In this document: positions 50,948 to 64,000 of the stretch, piece after piece
Position numbering within the stretch: position 1 is the stretch's first letter
How the letters are laid out: each line of letters begins with the position of its first letter
NCBI RefSeq assembly: GCF_024713975.1
Contig: NC_091112.1
Location: 1,592,001-1,656,000 of the forward strand
Length of the DNA stretch: 64,000 bases
Origin: Paralichthys olivaceus
Taxonomy: Eukaryota; Chordata; Actinopteri; Pleuronectiformes; Paralichthyidae
Direction of reading: 5' to 3'
Program-made: the position numbers and the translations under genes
Notes under the pieces: generated by a model
Database searches by the model: none
Told to the model about the DNA's origin: nothing
What the model saw: only the letters and a program-made list of their open reading frames with translations

Positions 50948-53900
50948 ACGTCTCGCACTGATCGGTCAGATTTAAAGACCGAACACGTGACATGTTTTAA
51001 ATCACTGTGAAGAGGAAGTGGAAAGTTCTTACGTTTCTGTTTAACGACAGTAAATGTTTTTCAGAGTAAAACTGAAGGAAATCTGACCAAATTTAAATGA
51101 GAAGGGAATCGAACTTTTGGAATCAGGACATCGTCTGCGCCTGCAGCTGCGACACAACGACCGTGGCAACAATTTAAACTTATCGGGAAACAGTGACAGT
51201 TCAGGAAATGTCCACTAGAGGAGCTGTTTTTCACCATGAGCAGACTTAAATTGTCGGATGTTCAAACATCCCAAAATACGTCTTGAAAAAGGATGGAGAG
51301 AAAAGAAAACAAGTTGTTGTGTAATCCTGTTTGTAGTTCATGAAAGGGGGATGAAAACATATTCTCTTTGGCGGAGGTGACAATGAAAACCATCGACAGA
51401 TTTTTCTAATAATAGAAAATAACCATATAATACATCGATGTGTCATGTAGAGATCGTGTTTATAAAAATAATCTGTATTCATACCGACAGATTGTGAAAG
51501 TTGTGATGGAGCGTTTTTGATAGTTCAGATATTTGTGTTCAAATGTGGCAGGTAGAAAATCATAAATAAAGATACCTGAAATATCTACTTTACTTAACTT
51601 TACAGAAGTATTGGTACTTCCTGCTCGACCTCTTCAGACAGCTGACCCTCACAGTGATGCCACATGTTCTTATTCGTTCAGATTTTCCTGTGATTAAAAT
51701 GTTGGATGAAAAGTGGAACTGAGTCTGGAGACAGAGACGGACGGTGAGGGGAAGTGAAACACAGTTGGAACTCTGATCCCGACGCTCAAGGGTTCATTTT
51801 AATTTATGTATATTTTCATTTTCTGCCATCGGGAGCGTTTCCTCGACTGCGTGTGTCACTGACTTCCAGCTGCGTCTTTACAGGACACGTAGAGTAGAAG
51901 CTTGATTCTTATGGACCGGCTCATAAAACACACAAGTGCTCTGCAGGTGACTCACACATCAGCAGGAGACGTGTCTGCACAGTGACGCTGGTTCAACTCA
52001 CTGCTTCAGATTGATGGTGTTTCTCAGCCGCAGTCACATGGTGAATATCATGAATTTAAACTTATAAATAAAATATGGATTTTCTTTTTTTTTTCTAATT
52101 CCTGTGAGTTTTATTTTATGTTGTATCTCTTTGTAAAAAAACTGTTATAAGATTATAAAGGAACTGCCGAAAAGAGACATGTTGATTTTAAAGTTGTGTT
52201 TAAACTCTTAAGGCTGCAGCACAGTTATTGGTGGGCCACAATGACTGAGTGTTAAACTGGAATATAAAGTTATACTGTATTCAAACTAAACATCTCCATA
52301 AAAAAATATGTCAACTTTAGCTCGTTCTCATGAAAATTGCAAAAACGTGTTTATCTTTTCGCTATAGAAAAACCTATAACACCTATATCATATAAATAAA
52401 TATAAATAATATAATTACCTAATTTCCCTTTTGGGATGAATAAACTAAGCTATCTATCTTTCTAATGAGGTTATTCTCAGTGTCCAGGCTGTGTGACGTG
52501 ATATAAACAGAAAGAAAAGAGGATGTGATCGTCTCACTAGTAACTGGATGACTTAAGAGGTTGTGAAACCGTCGTATTATAAGTTTCAGTAACAGAAACA
52601 TTTTAAAACTAAAGTCAGTCAGAAGAACTGATTCTGAAATTCAATCAAACTGCACCACACTCTCATATATCTACATCATATATAAATGTAGATATCACTT
52701 TTCAAACAGATCCATGAATGAATCCCTGAGAACCAACAAGAAAATCCATAAAAAAGAAATTCCTGGTTGCAGATCCGAACCAAACTTTCATGTCCCAGCC
52801 CAACACCAGGTTTCATTTGAAACTTGTGAAAATGTGAAGATTTAATTGCAACAGGAAAACAAAATAAAAGTTACCATTGCATCTGAATTTCCGTGAAACC
52901 CAGATAGCATGACACAACGCAGCTCTGCATGAAAAACACAGAAATAAGTAAGTCCTGTAATCCGTCAATTCAGGAAGTGAGAATGTTAAGAAAAGGTTTA
53001 AAGAAATAAGGATTTGTACCAAAAACTAAAACCATTTTGATGGACTTAACATCTTTTCTCAAGTTTCAGAGATTCTTCAGAATAACGTGGAGACAACACG
53101 CACGCACACAAACAGATTCCACAATGTTGACGAGCATCTTGCATCGCGACGAAGTCCGTCTGTCAATCATTCACTGAATTCACGCAGGAACAAACACCAA
53201 CGCACAATTAAAATGTTAATACAATAATTAGAACTTGGCATGGCAGTGGAGAGAGGAATGGTTGAGTCAGGCTGCCAAGATCAGATTTTACTGAGCTGTT
53301 GAACTCCTGGATGTACATTAACCTATGTGAGCTGTTGAACTCTGTTCTCACCTCCTGCTGCTATTTAACACATATAATTACGTTTTGGAAAACTCAAGCG
53401 AACCCAACCTTTTGTTGATTGTTGCTTTGTTCTATAACCTTTCAAAAGGTCGTGGAACAAGCCCATCATTACTTTTCAATGATGTGTGTCCAAAAACATT
53501 ATATCTATGATCATGTGAAACAGAAAAAGCAGCAGATTATCACGTTTGGGAAGAATAAACTGGTGAATGTCAAAGATTCTTGAAACAGCAACATCAAGCG
53601 GGTTTTATTTCGTGCAAAAATGTAAAAAATACATATTTAAAGCTATGGTTAATTGGTAATTTCTGATCTGGTTTTTCACACACACGATTCTTTCTCTTCA
53701 GTTCCTCTTATTTTGTTTCATTGCGCAAATAATTAAATCAAATCAAATCAAATCAAAATAGCGTCTCCTTCACTCCAAGAAATATTTCTGTGAGTTTAAA
53801 GTTTGTAATTCTGAAAATGAAACGCTCGGAGTTGATGTGTTGTAAAATCCTCATGTATGTAAATCTCACTGGTGAAAACAAACTCTGCACATGCTTCATT

Positions 53901-54566
53901 CGACAAAGTCAAATGGTAAAGTCACAACTGGCAAGAGGAACAGATTTGATTTCTTCTTCTTGTTCAAATCATCGTGAGATGGCGTAGAAAATGAAACTGC
54001 AGTGACTTTTCTTGTGTTTTTTAATATTTGAAGTCAATCCCTGAGTCCCAGGATGCATTTCAGTGAGAAATATCCCACAATGCACTGGCATACAACTTCA
54101 GACACACTTTTAAAGTGAGTTGATAAATGTAAAGAAAGTTCTTCGATGACAGAATTTGGCTTGTAGTGAGCACAGCTTTCTGAAAAATCATCAGTGTCAT
54201 AGAAACAGGTAAAAAGAATTTAAAAATTATACATTTAGAATGCATGAAATTCAAGTAAATTATATCAAACAATATAAATAAAAACAGTAATTTACTGAAC
54301 CAGGATTAAAGTACAGCTGTGCTATGAATAAATGAATGAATTAAAAATGTAATATTTAACCTGACATTAATTTTATATTTAAATCAAATATCAATCATGT
54401 TTTCATCTTAAAGTAATGAGTCTAAACTGTCTCTCACACACACACACACACACACACCGAACAATCATTTTCTGAAGTAGTGTTGTGTCTCTGGGTCGTT
54501 AAAAGGTTTTAGAAGTATCTTAAACTCTATTAAAATCATTTCAATGAGACAGTGGATAGTCTTCGT
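50948..54566. other. Interval between convergent receptor and chitin synthase genes
   Basis: The 3' ends of two genes face each other here. AT-rich, with AATCAAATCAAATC repeats at about 53731-53757 and (CA)n at 54433-54458. No coding exon is seen. It probably holds both 3' untranslated regions. Confidence 0.5.
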
Positions 54567-57500
54567 TTACACCAGAGTTCCACTGCGGATGTCTCCGTAG
54601 AGCAAACTTGGAAACGAAACCTTGTCGATGTCTTCACTTTCATCTCCGTTGACCTGCAGGGAATTCAGATGATTAGTACTTAGCAGCGCGACCACGCCTG
54701 GAGTCTACACATTATGAAAGTTTTATCAGAAGGGTGCGGTATGACGCTGGTATTAACATGATAATTGTCCCTTAGAGCTCCGATCTCAATCTTTGTGTCA
54801 GTAATGTTCTGATAATGACACAAGGAATAACGTGTTTAACATGTGTCACTCAGGACACATTTCTAACAGGAGACGCAGAATGAGGTAGAAATATTCGTGA
54901 TAATAGCAGCAGTAGTAATAATAATAGTAGTGATATATCAGTTGTGTGTTTGTACCTCTTTAACTTGCTGATTTCTTCTTTCTCTCTTGGACTCTGTGTC
55001 CAGAAAGGCCACAAAATGGATCAGGGTGCAAATCCTGTTAAAAAAAAAAAAGTTTTACAGAGTTCATATCGACAAGATAAGAAAACGTTTCTGATTCCAT
55101 CCAACCTGCTGAGTCATTTCTTTGTCCACACGTCAAACTTCTTTTAAGTTTTAAGAAAGTAAAAATCCGGCTGATCTGATTGGCTACCTGTGGTACAGCA
55201 TGGCGAAGAACTGGATGACCACCAGCAATGCGAAGGACAGAATGAACATGAAGCCCAGCGGGTCGATGTAGAGGTACTCTCCTGTGAACTGCATGTTGCT
55301 GTCGAGCTTCGGCACCGAGATGAAGATGTGGCTCTCTGAGAACTGGAGGGTGAAGGTCGCTAAGAGCCAGAAGGCGTTGCACAGGAAGTAGATGAAGCTC
55401 ATCTGAGGGCGAGGTGAAGAAAAACTGATTGAGTTTCATCTCTCATAATATCATATGATCGTAATATTGCACAAACAGCATTACTATGGGATTTAACATC
55501 TGAGAGAAGTCTGTACCTTGTTCCTCAGATCTCTGAGGTTATCGGCCATTTCACTCTGCTTCTTCTTGTTCTCAGGAAGAGGCTCCAGGTATTTTTTTGT
55601 GAGCTGTTGGAAGAAAGTGGCTTCCTCCTGCAGAGAAATAAAGAAACTCCTTCAGTAAAAAAACAACCGACGCCGAGTCCAAAATTATACAAGGAAGTAT
55701 TAATATCTTCTAATTATATGAGTGATGAATGAAAATGACTGTCTGGATACAATTAAAGTGAGAAATAGAACGTTCATCGTGTTGTAATCAAGTTCCACAG
55801 AGTAAACACTGTACTCCACAAATACCTGTTTTAAAGAGTGAAACAATCAGTGTCACTGTACTTGTGTTCAGGTTCAGTTTTATTCAAACATCTTTTCTAC
55901 AAAGTGAAGAAATAATCACCTGATCCAGTGTTTCCTCTCGCAGCCGCATGTCATCAGACAAACTCTGCAGCTGTGAGACCCAAGCTGGAGCAAAGAGCGA
56001 CGCAGCGAAGTATTAGTGAAAATGTTTGAAAACGTACGTCGTCCCTGAAGGGTCACGGGGAATTTTTTCTGAGGATTAACCTTCAACTGCCTCGCACTTT
56101 GATTTTTGTTCTCTCGTAAGTGTTCATGCAACACTGTCGCAAAGAGTGCAAAAAATAATCCTCAAGAAAAATATCTCACTTTGACCCTTCAGGGGTTCCG
56201 TAGATTTGTCAATTTCTTCTTTTTTTTTACTCACACTGGTGAGGGCAGGGGATCACAGGCACCACCTCCTGTCTACAACAAAATAAGGGACAAAAAAGTT
56301 AGGAATGAACAGTGAATGCAACAACCAACCAAACAAACCCTAAACCCACTGAACCATTTCAGACTCTTTCAGTTCAACATGGTTTTCATTCATGTTTCTC
56401 ACGATCGGGTCAGAGACGGCTGTTACCTCTGCTCCCCCACTGGAATGTGCTCCTCCTCCACGATTGTGTTTTGAGGCCCGGTTTCGGGCTGCGCTGCTGC
56501 GGGGGCCAGATTCTCCCGGCTGACAGTCACCTCCGCTGCGCTGCCACTCCGACTGTCTCTTCTGCAGCACTTCACCCACGAGAAGAACTCGATGAATTTG
56601 CTTTTAACTGCAAATGTGAAAATCATTTCCAGGTCATTGGAGCAGAATTGTGCCACTGGTTAAAATTATAAGCAGAATTTAAAGAACAAAGTTTTTTTTT
56701 CTATTTTGGAAACGTTAACAACCGATAACCTTCAACTTTAGAACAGCTGGTTCTATTCTGATGGTTTCAAAATCAGGTTAACTGATAAGATTAGTGATAT
56801 AACCGATGTGCTGGAGTTCACGCAAACAGGTACAATGATTGGCTCAGTGAGGCCGAGCATGTGAAAAATGGTGGTTGTCTTCATAAATACCATCTCGAAA
56901 CAAATGCATGCACAGGAATCTGTCTTTCAACACTTTAATTACTGCTTACCCTTCCGTGTCATAGTCTGCGGAGGTGCGGCTGCAGGAGCGGCGGCGGCTG
57001 CAGGTGACGTCGTCTCACGGGTGCCCCAGGACACGTTGTTCATGTTGACCATGCAGTAAATGGCCAGCAGCAGGTAGGCGCTGGGGATGCAGATGATGTA
57101 GAGCAAACCGTAGGCCACCAGGCCGACCTCCTGGGGATGCAGGAGTGCAGTGGTGAGGTAGAAGCAGATGAGGGAGACCATGAAGAGGCTGCTGGGTGTC
57201 AGGATGGTATTTTCCTTCACCATGTTGCCTGAAGCATCAGTAGATGGAAAATGAGATTCGGAAGCAAGAAATCTTTTTCTGGTTTCTGCAGAGTTTGCGT
57301 GTGACATACCGACTAGGAAGATGGTTGTGATCACCATGAGGAAGGCGTACAGGGTGCTCATGATCGCTGCAATGAAAATCTGCGTGTCGGACTTGATCTT
57401 GAAGCTGACAAAGAGGAAGATGGCGGGAGGTATCACAGCCAACACCAGAGCAGCGTTGGGATGAATGTCGAGCAGCACGGTCAAACTACCTGAGACGTAA

Positions 57501-60500
57501 ACAGAACACGAATCTTATCTTATCGTATTGTATTGTGTCAAATTGTGTTGAATCTTATTGTGTAACATGTAATCATATAATATCTAATCTAATATTGTTG
57601 CGTATCTTCTCGTATTGTATTGCATTGTATCACAACTTGTCTTATCAATTTTTATTTTATCTTATTGAAGAAAATAACTTTCACCAATTTGAACAAACTC
57701 AACAACATAATCTCCAGAAACAATGATCATGATGACGCTGTCACCTGGTTGATGTCTTCGTCTTGATTTTGTTTAAAATGTCCTTAAGGGTCGTGTTTCC
57801 TTTTTCCATTAGTTCTTCTCGTATTAAAAGCAGCAGAGAAGCAAACCTGACCTGAGATCATGAGAATGACGGTGGACGGAGCCAGGATGGACGAGGCCAA
57901 GCTGAAGAGCTGGTAGAGCATGTACGGTCTGGACATGGACGGGTTCCTGTTGACGACCAGGGATGCGGAGCCCAACAAGTCCATGATGTTCGCCATGGTG
58001 GACGGTGCCCATCGACGGCGCTGATGGTGGCAAATAAGTGTTACGTGTTTCCAGTAATAATCAGAATATTATTTCACTCCTCTGGTTGTTTGTTTGTCGG
58101 CAGGATTACGTAACAGCCACTGGAAAAAAACACTTTGGTGGAAGAATGGGACTTGATCCAAGAAAGATTCACGACAGTTTCGTGCAGAACTGGACAAACA
58201 GTGTTTTTTAAATCAGTCTTGAGAAATGTTTTTAGAGAAGATTCCCCAAAAATGAAATGCACAGTCACTTTAATTTTCCCTGAAGGACCGGCTTTGTCAA
58301 CCGCTGAACAGAAACCAATAGAGCTACAAACCTGTAACTCGCTTTGAGGCTTACGCTTCACTGAGTCACTAAGAAATGTTTTTGAAGCATGAAAACTTGT
58401 TTGACACCTAATCATAATAATCACCAACACAACACAGTGATTAATTGGACAATAGAGATAATTGATGGTTTGACTTTTTCATATTATGACACGGAAATAA
58501 AATAAATAATAGACTTGGGTTATTTTCAGACAGGGGGTGCAGCTCGGACACATGCAGGCTACAGCTGATCTGTGATAAGCGTGAAGAGCTGCACGTGTCT
58601 GGCTCCAAGCCGTGCGGAGTAAAAACCTGAATTAGATACGATTTCCTTGCAGTTCCAATCACCTGGTTGTAGAACTCTTTAAACTCCTCAGGTGCGTTGG
58701 TGTAAGCGTCGGAGGCAGCGTTGTACTCCACTCTCCATCCCTGTTTCAGCAGCAGAGTGCAGAGCCAGCGGTCCTCACCTGCACAAACCAGTACAGAGGC
58801 TGTTAGGCAGTGGTGAACAGTTTACCTGCAGGGATTCAAGGGACTTCAGGGGCCCCAGGAAAACCAAATCTGCACGTGACACCAAACCACTTCATTCAAA
58901 TCTTCAAATTAGTCTCTAAGAACCAAAATGATGAACAATGTTCAGACTGTGCATTCACATAAATAAAAGTAAAGTAGTTAAGTTTCAGTTTCTGGAAACA
59001 TCAGACACACATTCCAAATGACGAGCTCTGACACGTAATGGAACACGACAAACACGCCTTGTAGCAGTGGAGGTGGTGGCAACAGTTGACATAACAACTA
59101 ATCCAACAACTCAACAACTTATCTAACAACTCAACTACGTATTTAACAACTTCACAACTTATTTAACAACTATAAAACTTATTTAAGAACTGATTTAACA
59201 TCTTATTTAACAAATTAACATCTTATTTAACAAATTAACAACTTATTTAACAACTTATTTAACAACTTAACAATGTATTTACAACTTAATTGTTCAATTA
59301 AACTTAACTTAATAGTTCAATTAAGTTAAAGACACTTGTATTGTATCGTACTGTATTTTATTGAGGTTATGTCAGAATTAGCTGAATCAGCTGACTCCTG
59401 ATCAGTTTGGTCAGTTTAACTGTAACTAGTTAAACTAAAGAAAACTTCCCCACTGAAGCAGAGACTTTTACTGATGTGTCTCCCAGTAAACCCAAACTAC
59501 AGTTCAGTTTCTGTGTCCAGTGACCAGAGGCAGCCGCTGATTTCTTACCTTGGTCGCACTGGATGTAGTGTTGCGCCCTTGAGGCCTTCATGGTGTATTT
59601 TTTCATCACGTTGTCGTCCATTAGCGCCGACGCTCTGAACAGACTGAAGCACCCGGGGCTGCAGAGCACGCAGCCGAACACGTGCTCGGCTGTTTTGTGA
59701 AGCCAGTGACCCACTGCGTACTCAAACTTCTGGTACCACACCATGGGACCTGCCGAGGAAACACAGAACTGATATTAACCTGCCTCTGTGGCGCTGGGTT
59801 GTATCATCCTAATAAATCATTCATTTAAAAATATCGATAAACTTTTACATTCAACCGAATATTTTGCTCCAAAGAAGCTTTTACAAGAACTAACAATATT
59901 GTCTTACAATTAATTTTTTTATTCAAAAACTAATATTTTTATGAGCTGCAAAGGTGGAAGATTGTGATCTGCTGATCGGTCTCACATATAAAGATGGACG
60001 ACATGAAATCCCCCCCAACAGTGATCGCCACCTGGCGGCTGGCTGCAGTATAATAATGCTACACGTCAAATTAAATTATTCTCCAAGATGATTTCAGTCA
60101 CTTGTAGGTTGTTCTCATCACACTGATGTTTCTGATCAGTTTGGGTTTGATCCTTTTGAGCATCATTGGTCAAGTGCACATATCAACCCCATACCAACCT
60201 GATCCCGTGGGGTGGATCCGACCGCACGCCGCCCCGACCAGCGAGTACATCTTCAAACGGTCGATGAGCAGCATCACAGCAGCCGGCTGGAAGTCAGTGT
60301 CCCCATCCAAGGCCAGGAGGTAGGTGTTGTGCTTCTCTTTCTGGTGGAACACAAACAGTTTCATATTCAGATACTTTTAACAGAGAAACATAATCTATAC
60401 TGACACTTTCTGCATCGTTTCCCTCGTCTCACCTGAAACTCTATTTTTAGCTCAGCCTCGTCCTCTCCTTTCTCCAACCTCTTGTAGTAATTGGTCGCGA

Positions 60501-63500
60501 CTTTCCAGCCCAAGAGGTAGTACAAGTACATGACCTGGAGAACGTCAAATAATATTCAGACACACATATTCAAGCAAACGTTCATTTCCAATGGTAATGG
60601 AATATTATTATTTTTCATGTTATCATCCACTTATTGAAGTCTTCACATTACCTCAATTCTATTTATCTCACAGCACAAATGTGATCCTGACAATTTTCCA
60701 AAGGGGTTGAAGCCAGAACCAACATTTTTAAGCCCCTAAAGTTTAAAACTGAGATAATAAACCAGTGTTGTGTAGTCGTCCCACCTGAGACCATCTCTTC
60801 TTGTGTCGGATGAGATGTTTGTCCTTGTAATGAACCACTAGACTGTTCCCATGAGGCATGGTGACCACCACACGCCCTCCGTACGGCGTCCTCACCAGCG
60901 CCTGATCCGGGACCTGCTGCTGCTTTGTGAAGTGGCTGTTATCGATGTTCATGAAGATGCTGACGACAGAAAATAAGAGATACTTCATAGCGTCTGAACA
61001 TGTGACACTGGCAGAGATCAACTCTCAGAGTTTCACTTATTTTACCTGTAAACTTCTCTGATGATTTCCACAAGCATCTCTGCGTATTCGTTGACGTGGC
61101 GCCCTTCACTCCCGGGAACATCTCTGAAGGCATCGTCAAAGTAGATGTGGCTTTCAAAAGTCACATCAGTGGTTTGTCCTTCCTTCTTCGGCCTGTACTG
61201 GTCCAGTCTGAGGAGTCACAACAAAGTTGAAGTTCAATTAGAAATATATCACTCTGGACTTGAAGGTAGTTTCACTGCAACAGAGTTATTTTGCTTAATT
61301 CCCCCAAGAATTCAAAACTCTGATGAATCTGAATTCTATCGTCCGGTATAAGTGTCAGGATAGTCATGCTTTAGTCTGTACGGTCCATGTGAAGGGCAAG
61401 TGTTAAACTGAAGTGCCATTGAGCAACAAATCCAAATGTATGCTTCCTCTAGAGTCCCCAGCCTTCGGCAGTTCAGTCATCTTGTCTTCACATGAGACAT
61501 TTGTCAGAAAAACTAGAACCTTCACGCACGTCAGCGACAACCAAGCTACTAAACAAGTTATAGTGCTTCATGTGAAACTCACCGAAATATAGAAATGATC
61601 ATCTTCATCATCTCGTCGTAGGTCTCGTGCCACATCGTCGCACAGAGGAAAACTTTGACAGGCTCCAGTGGTTTGAATCTGTAAATGATTTTCAATCGTT
61701 TGATTTAATTTATTAAGACATGTATTCCTCGGCTCCAGATCCCAGGACCCAGATTTGACTTTTCTGATAAGTTTGAAAACAAACAAATAATATTAATAAT
61801 TAAAAGAGATGTATATAATTAATTATTGTATTGTGAGTTTTTTAGTTGTTTAGTGATTCTGTCTTTTCAAGCTTGGGATTCTTTAAACATATGATTCTGC
61901 GAATGTTTTGCCCTGAGCCCTTCAGTGTTAAACCCTCACACACTCACTGCTTGCGTCTGTCTTTCATCTGGATGTCGAAACGCATGTTGAGAAGCAGCGA
62001 CTGCTCTATGAACGCTCCCTCATACAGTCTCCGGATGAACAGGTCTTGGGTCCTCTGGAGGCGATACAGACTGAGGTACCAGAGGTGAAGCGTCGCCAAC
62101 AGGAGGCCGAGCCACCAGGACACCGCTGACCCTGAGGGCGGGGGGAGGGGTGAAAGGATTAAGAGGAAAATCAGTTATTTTGTCTCCCATAATCCAATGC
62201 AACAGGAAAATAAAGAAGTGGACAACCTGGAGTATGTGAGACACAGTAAAAGTGACACTGTGGGTTCATTACCTGTCAGTAAGCCAATGTCGGTTATTTT
62301 GGACATGTCCAGGAAGCACAGGGTGTGTGTAACATCTAGAACCAGCTGTGGGAACACGCTGCCATTCAGGTTTCGGTTCGTTCCATTCACAACCACGTCG
62401 CAGTAGCTGGTGAAGTTGATGCCTGCGGTTCCATTCTGACTGACTCTGTACTCTTGGTAGTAAACGATGACGGGGACGACGAGCAGAGCCATGACAGCCA
62501 GAGAGGCCAGGTACAAAGGCAGGATGAAGCATCGTCGCATGGCGTGCATCTTGCAGGCGGCAACCGCAAACCAGTTGCAGAGCGCTGAGGAGATCAGCTG
62601 GACCCCGATGGTGATGACTATAACCCTGGTCTCACGACTCGGGATGGACCTCACGATGTCCCAGTCCATTTTGGCCAGAGGGACGTAGGCTCCGAGCACA
62701 CAGGCGGTCACTGCGACCCTGAGCACGCTGGACAACAGGTGCAGGATGTTCTGACACCTTGCTACGTCTTTACAAAGATCCTTGAGGAAGACGGAGCTGC
62801 TGTCCTTGCTGATCAATCTGAAGTAGTTCTCCCACCAGTTGAAGGACACCAAGAAGGACGCACCGACAGCCAGACCCACCCAAGTTAGCATCTTGATGTC
62901 GGTCGGATCTTTCATGATGTACAAGACAAGGAAGAGGATGTAACCCAGCAGAATGAGGAGGAAGGCGGTGATGGACGGCAGCAGGAGGTGGTTCCTCTCC
63001 TTGGCTGTGCACTGAGCGGTCACCTGTAGCAGCGAAGAGAGGACGGCTACACCGTTCAGTATCGTCACGTTGGTGACGATGTCCAAGTGCGGCATCGCCA
63101 CCATGGTGAGAATCGCTGCTCCCACTGACACGAGAAACTCAAAGAACAGAACCTGAAGAGGAGAAAAGAGGAAATTCAACAACACTGATACCAGCCAGGA
63201 TCCGTCAGAGGCATCAGAGATCAGATGCTCAGGTGTTGACTCTCATCTTACCAGAGCAATAGTTTTCTTTCCTGGCAGCTTTGACGTCTTGTAGCAGGCC
63301 TTCCACAGGGTCTTGATAAATAGAAGGACACTGGGGGCGATGAGAGAGCAGCCGATACACAGCAGAGCGACGGGTTTGTGCTCTGATGAGAGGGTTTGAG
63401 TGCCTTCATTTGATAACGTGATGAGAATTAGGAAAGACGTCTGTGGAGCAAAGTGGAGACGAGACAGATTAGCGCTTTATGAAATGAAGAACATGTTATT

Positions 63501-64000
63501 ACAGAAAGTGAACTTCGTGTACCTAAAGTATTTGAGTACAAATACCAAATAAACAAGTTAACTCTGACCAAGAATAAGCAGCAGTCTTGGTGCGTACTGC
63601 TGAACTCAGGTTTCACTCAACATTTTAGATATTTTTGCACAAAGACACAAAATCTTTGGACCTTGTTAAAGTGACTCATTTGTAAATAAAGTAGAGATGT
63701 TATTGCACTTGTTAAAAAAGCCACAGTCGAACACTTGAATTTCTTCTTTCATGAAAAAGATAAAAGTTCATATCTGTGCCGACAACAGTCCAGCTGCAAA
63801 CCTGAATTCAGTTTAAATAACAATCCCAAAGCACAACCAAAGACGATTTCATATTTGTAACTGGAAAATATATTTTTGTCCACAGCAGGAAAATACGTAA
63901 AAGTATATGAACAGGTAACGAACCTTGCTACAGAGCGCCAACCCGAACACGAACACAGCCACTACACTCAGACAGATGAACCTCAGTAGTTTGATCTGTT
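54567..64000 (-). CDS. chs1: Chitin synthase (vertebrate type), 5' end outside window
   Basis: Family 2 glycosyltransferase that makes chitin from UDP-GlcNAc at the membrane. Twenty-one minus-strand exons: 63924-64000+, 63252-63440, 62273-63152, 61948-62131, 61583-61678, 61046-61207, 60785-60959, 60433-60534, 60199-60340, 59549-59749, 58663-58778, 57852-58020, 57310-57489, 56950-57228, 56427-56607, 56235-56272, 55920-55984, 55517-55627, 55188-55402, 54956-55034 and 54567-54653. All phases fit: 1241 residues with no stop. Many N-terminal membrane helices lead to the catalytic core: KKRWSQVMYLYY, ALDGDTDF (Walker B), CSPGCFSLF, EDRWL, and the product-site Q-RRRW, whose Q and RRRW lie on adjacent exons. 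After five or so more helices comes SWGTRE, a signature of animal chitin synthases; then an Ala/Pro linker, a charged coiled-coil-like segment, two final helices and the tail SGTLV. It is chitin synthase, not hyaluronan synthase, because of EDRWL/QRRRW with WGTRE and the size. No fault is seen. Confidence 0.95.
59092..59290. repeat. AT-rich degenerate tandem repeat in a chitin synthase intron
   Basis: About 16 loose copies of an 11-16 bp unit (AACAACTTATTT) between the exons at 58663 and 59549. Confidence 0.75.
59985..60055 (+). repeat. Fragment of the 2777-3016 element family in a chitin synthase intron
   Basis: CATATAAAGATGGACGACAT is followed by CCACCTGGCGGCTGGCTGCA. This matches the left end and core of the MITE-like element; the right half is missing. 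Confidence 0.5.

Noticed and set aside
54567-64000. Hyaluronan synthase as identity of the large glycosyltransferase
   Set aside because: Size, number of exons, EDRWL/QRRRW and the WGTRE motif fit chitin synthase; hyaluronan synthases are about 550 aa and lack WGTRE.

Overview
This is nuclear DNA of a ray-finned (teleost-type) fish. The evidence is spliced vertebrate genes with GT-AG introns, a Tc1-type transposon and tRNA-derived SINEs of kinds common in fishes, very abundant (CA)n, (GATA)n and poly-C tracts, and a chitin synthase, a gene kept by fishes and amphibians but not mammals. I could not name the species. I saw no retroviral or other capsid-bearing element.

Left part (1-13.7 kb): two clathrin-adaptor genes face away from each other. 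On the minus strand is an epsin-family gene (CDS 1938-7851, 9 coding exons, 944 aa) with a normal ENTH domain but a huge tail holding about 29 DPF motifs. Its core is a perfect-frame 24-bp coding minisatellite (unit DDPFNAPK). On the plus strand is necap1 (10358-13181, 8 exons, 262 aa). Both proteins act on the AP-2 clathrin adaptor. A broken Tc1 transposon follows (13700-15022).

Middle (15-39 kb): gene-poor and rich in simple repeats. It holds an SBK-family protein kinase gene (21735-23387, plus a probable two-codon first exon at 25836-25841) and interleukin-11 (28412-34961), both on the minus strand. Il11 has a 7-nt first coding exon, a TATA box and an AP-1 site, and its last intron is about 80% GATA repeat.

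Right part (39-64 kb): a Siglec-like inhibitory receptor with three Ig domains (39972-45572, minus strand, 419 aa), a chemoattractant-type GPCR (49722-50947, plus strand, 357 aa), and the 3' 21 exons (1241 residues) of a chitin synthase (54567 to beyond 64000, minus strand).

Epsin, SBK kinase, IL-11, Siglec and formyl-peptide-type receptor all have counterparts in human 19q13.41-q13.42, so the window looks like a fish relative of that region with a chitin synthase beside it. The two strongest biological points are the vertebrate chitin synthase, with all signature motifs intact, and the DPF-hyperexpanded epsin head-to-head with necap1. All exon joins given here were checked for reading phase by hand; none was tested against RNA data.
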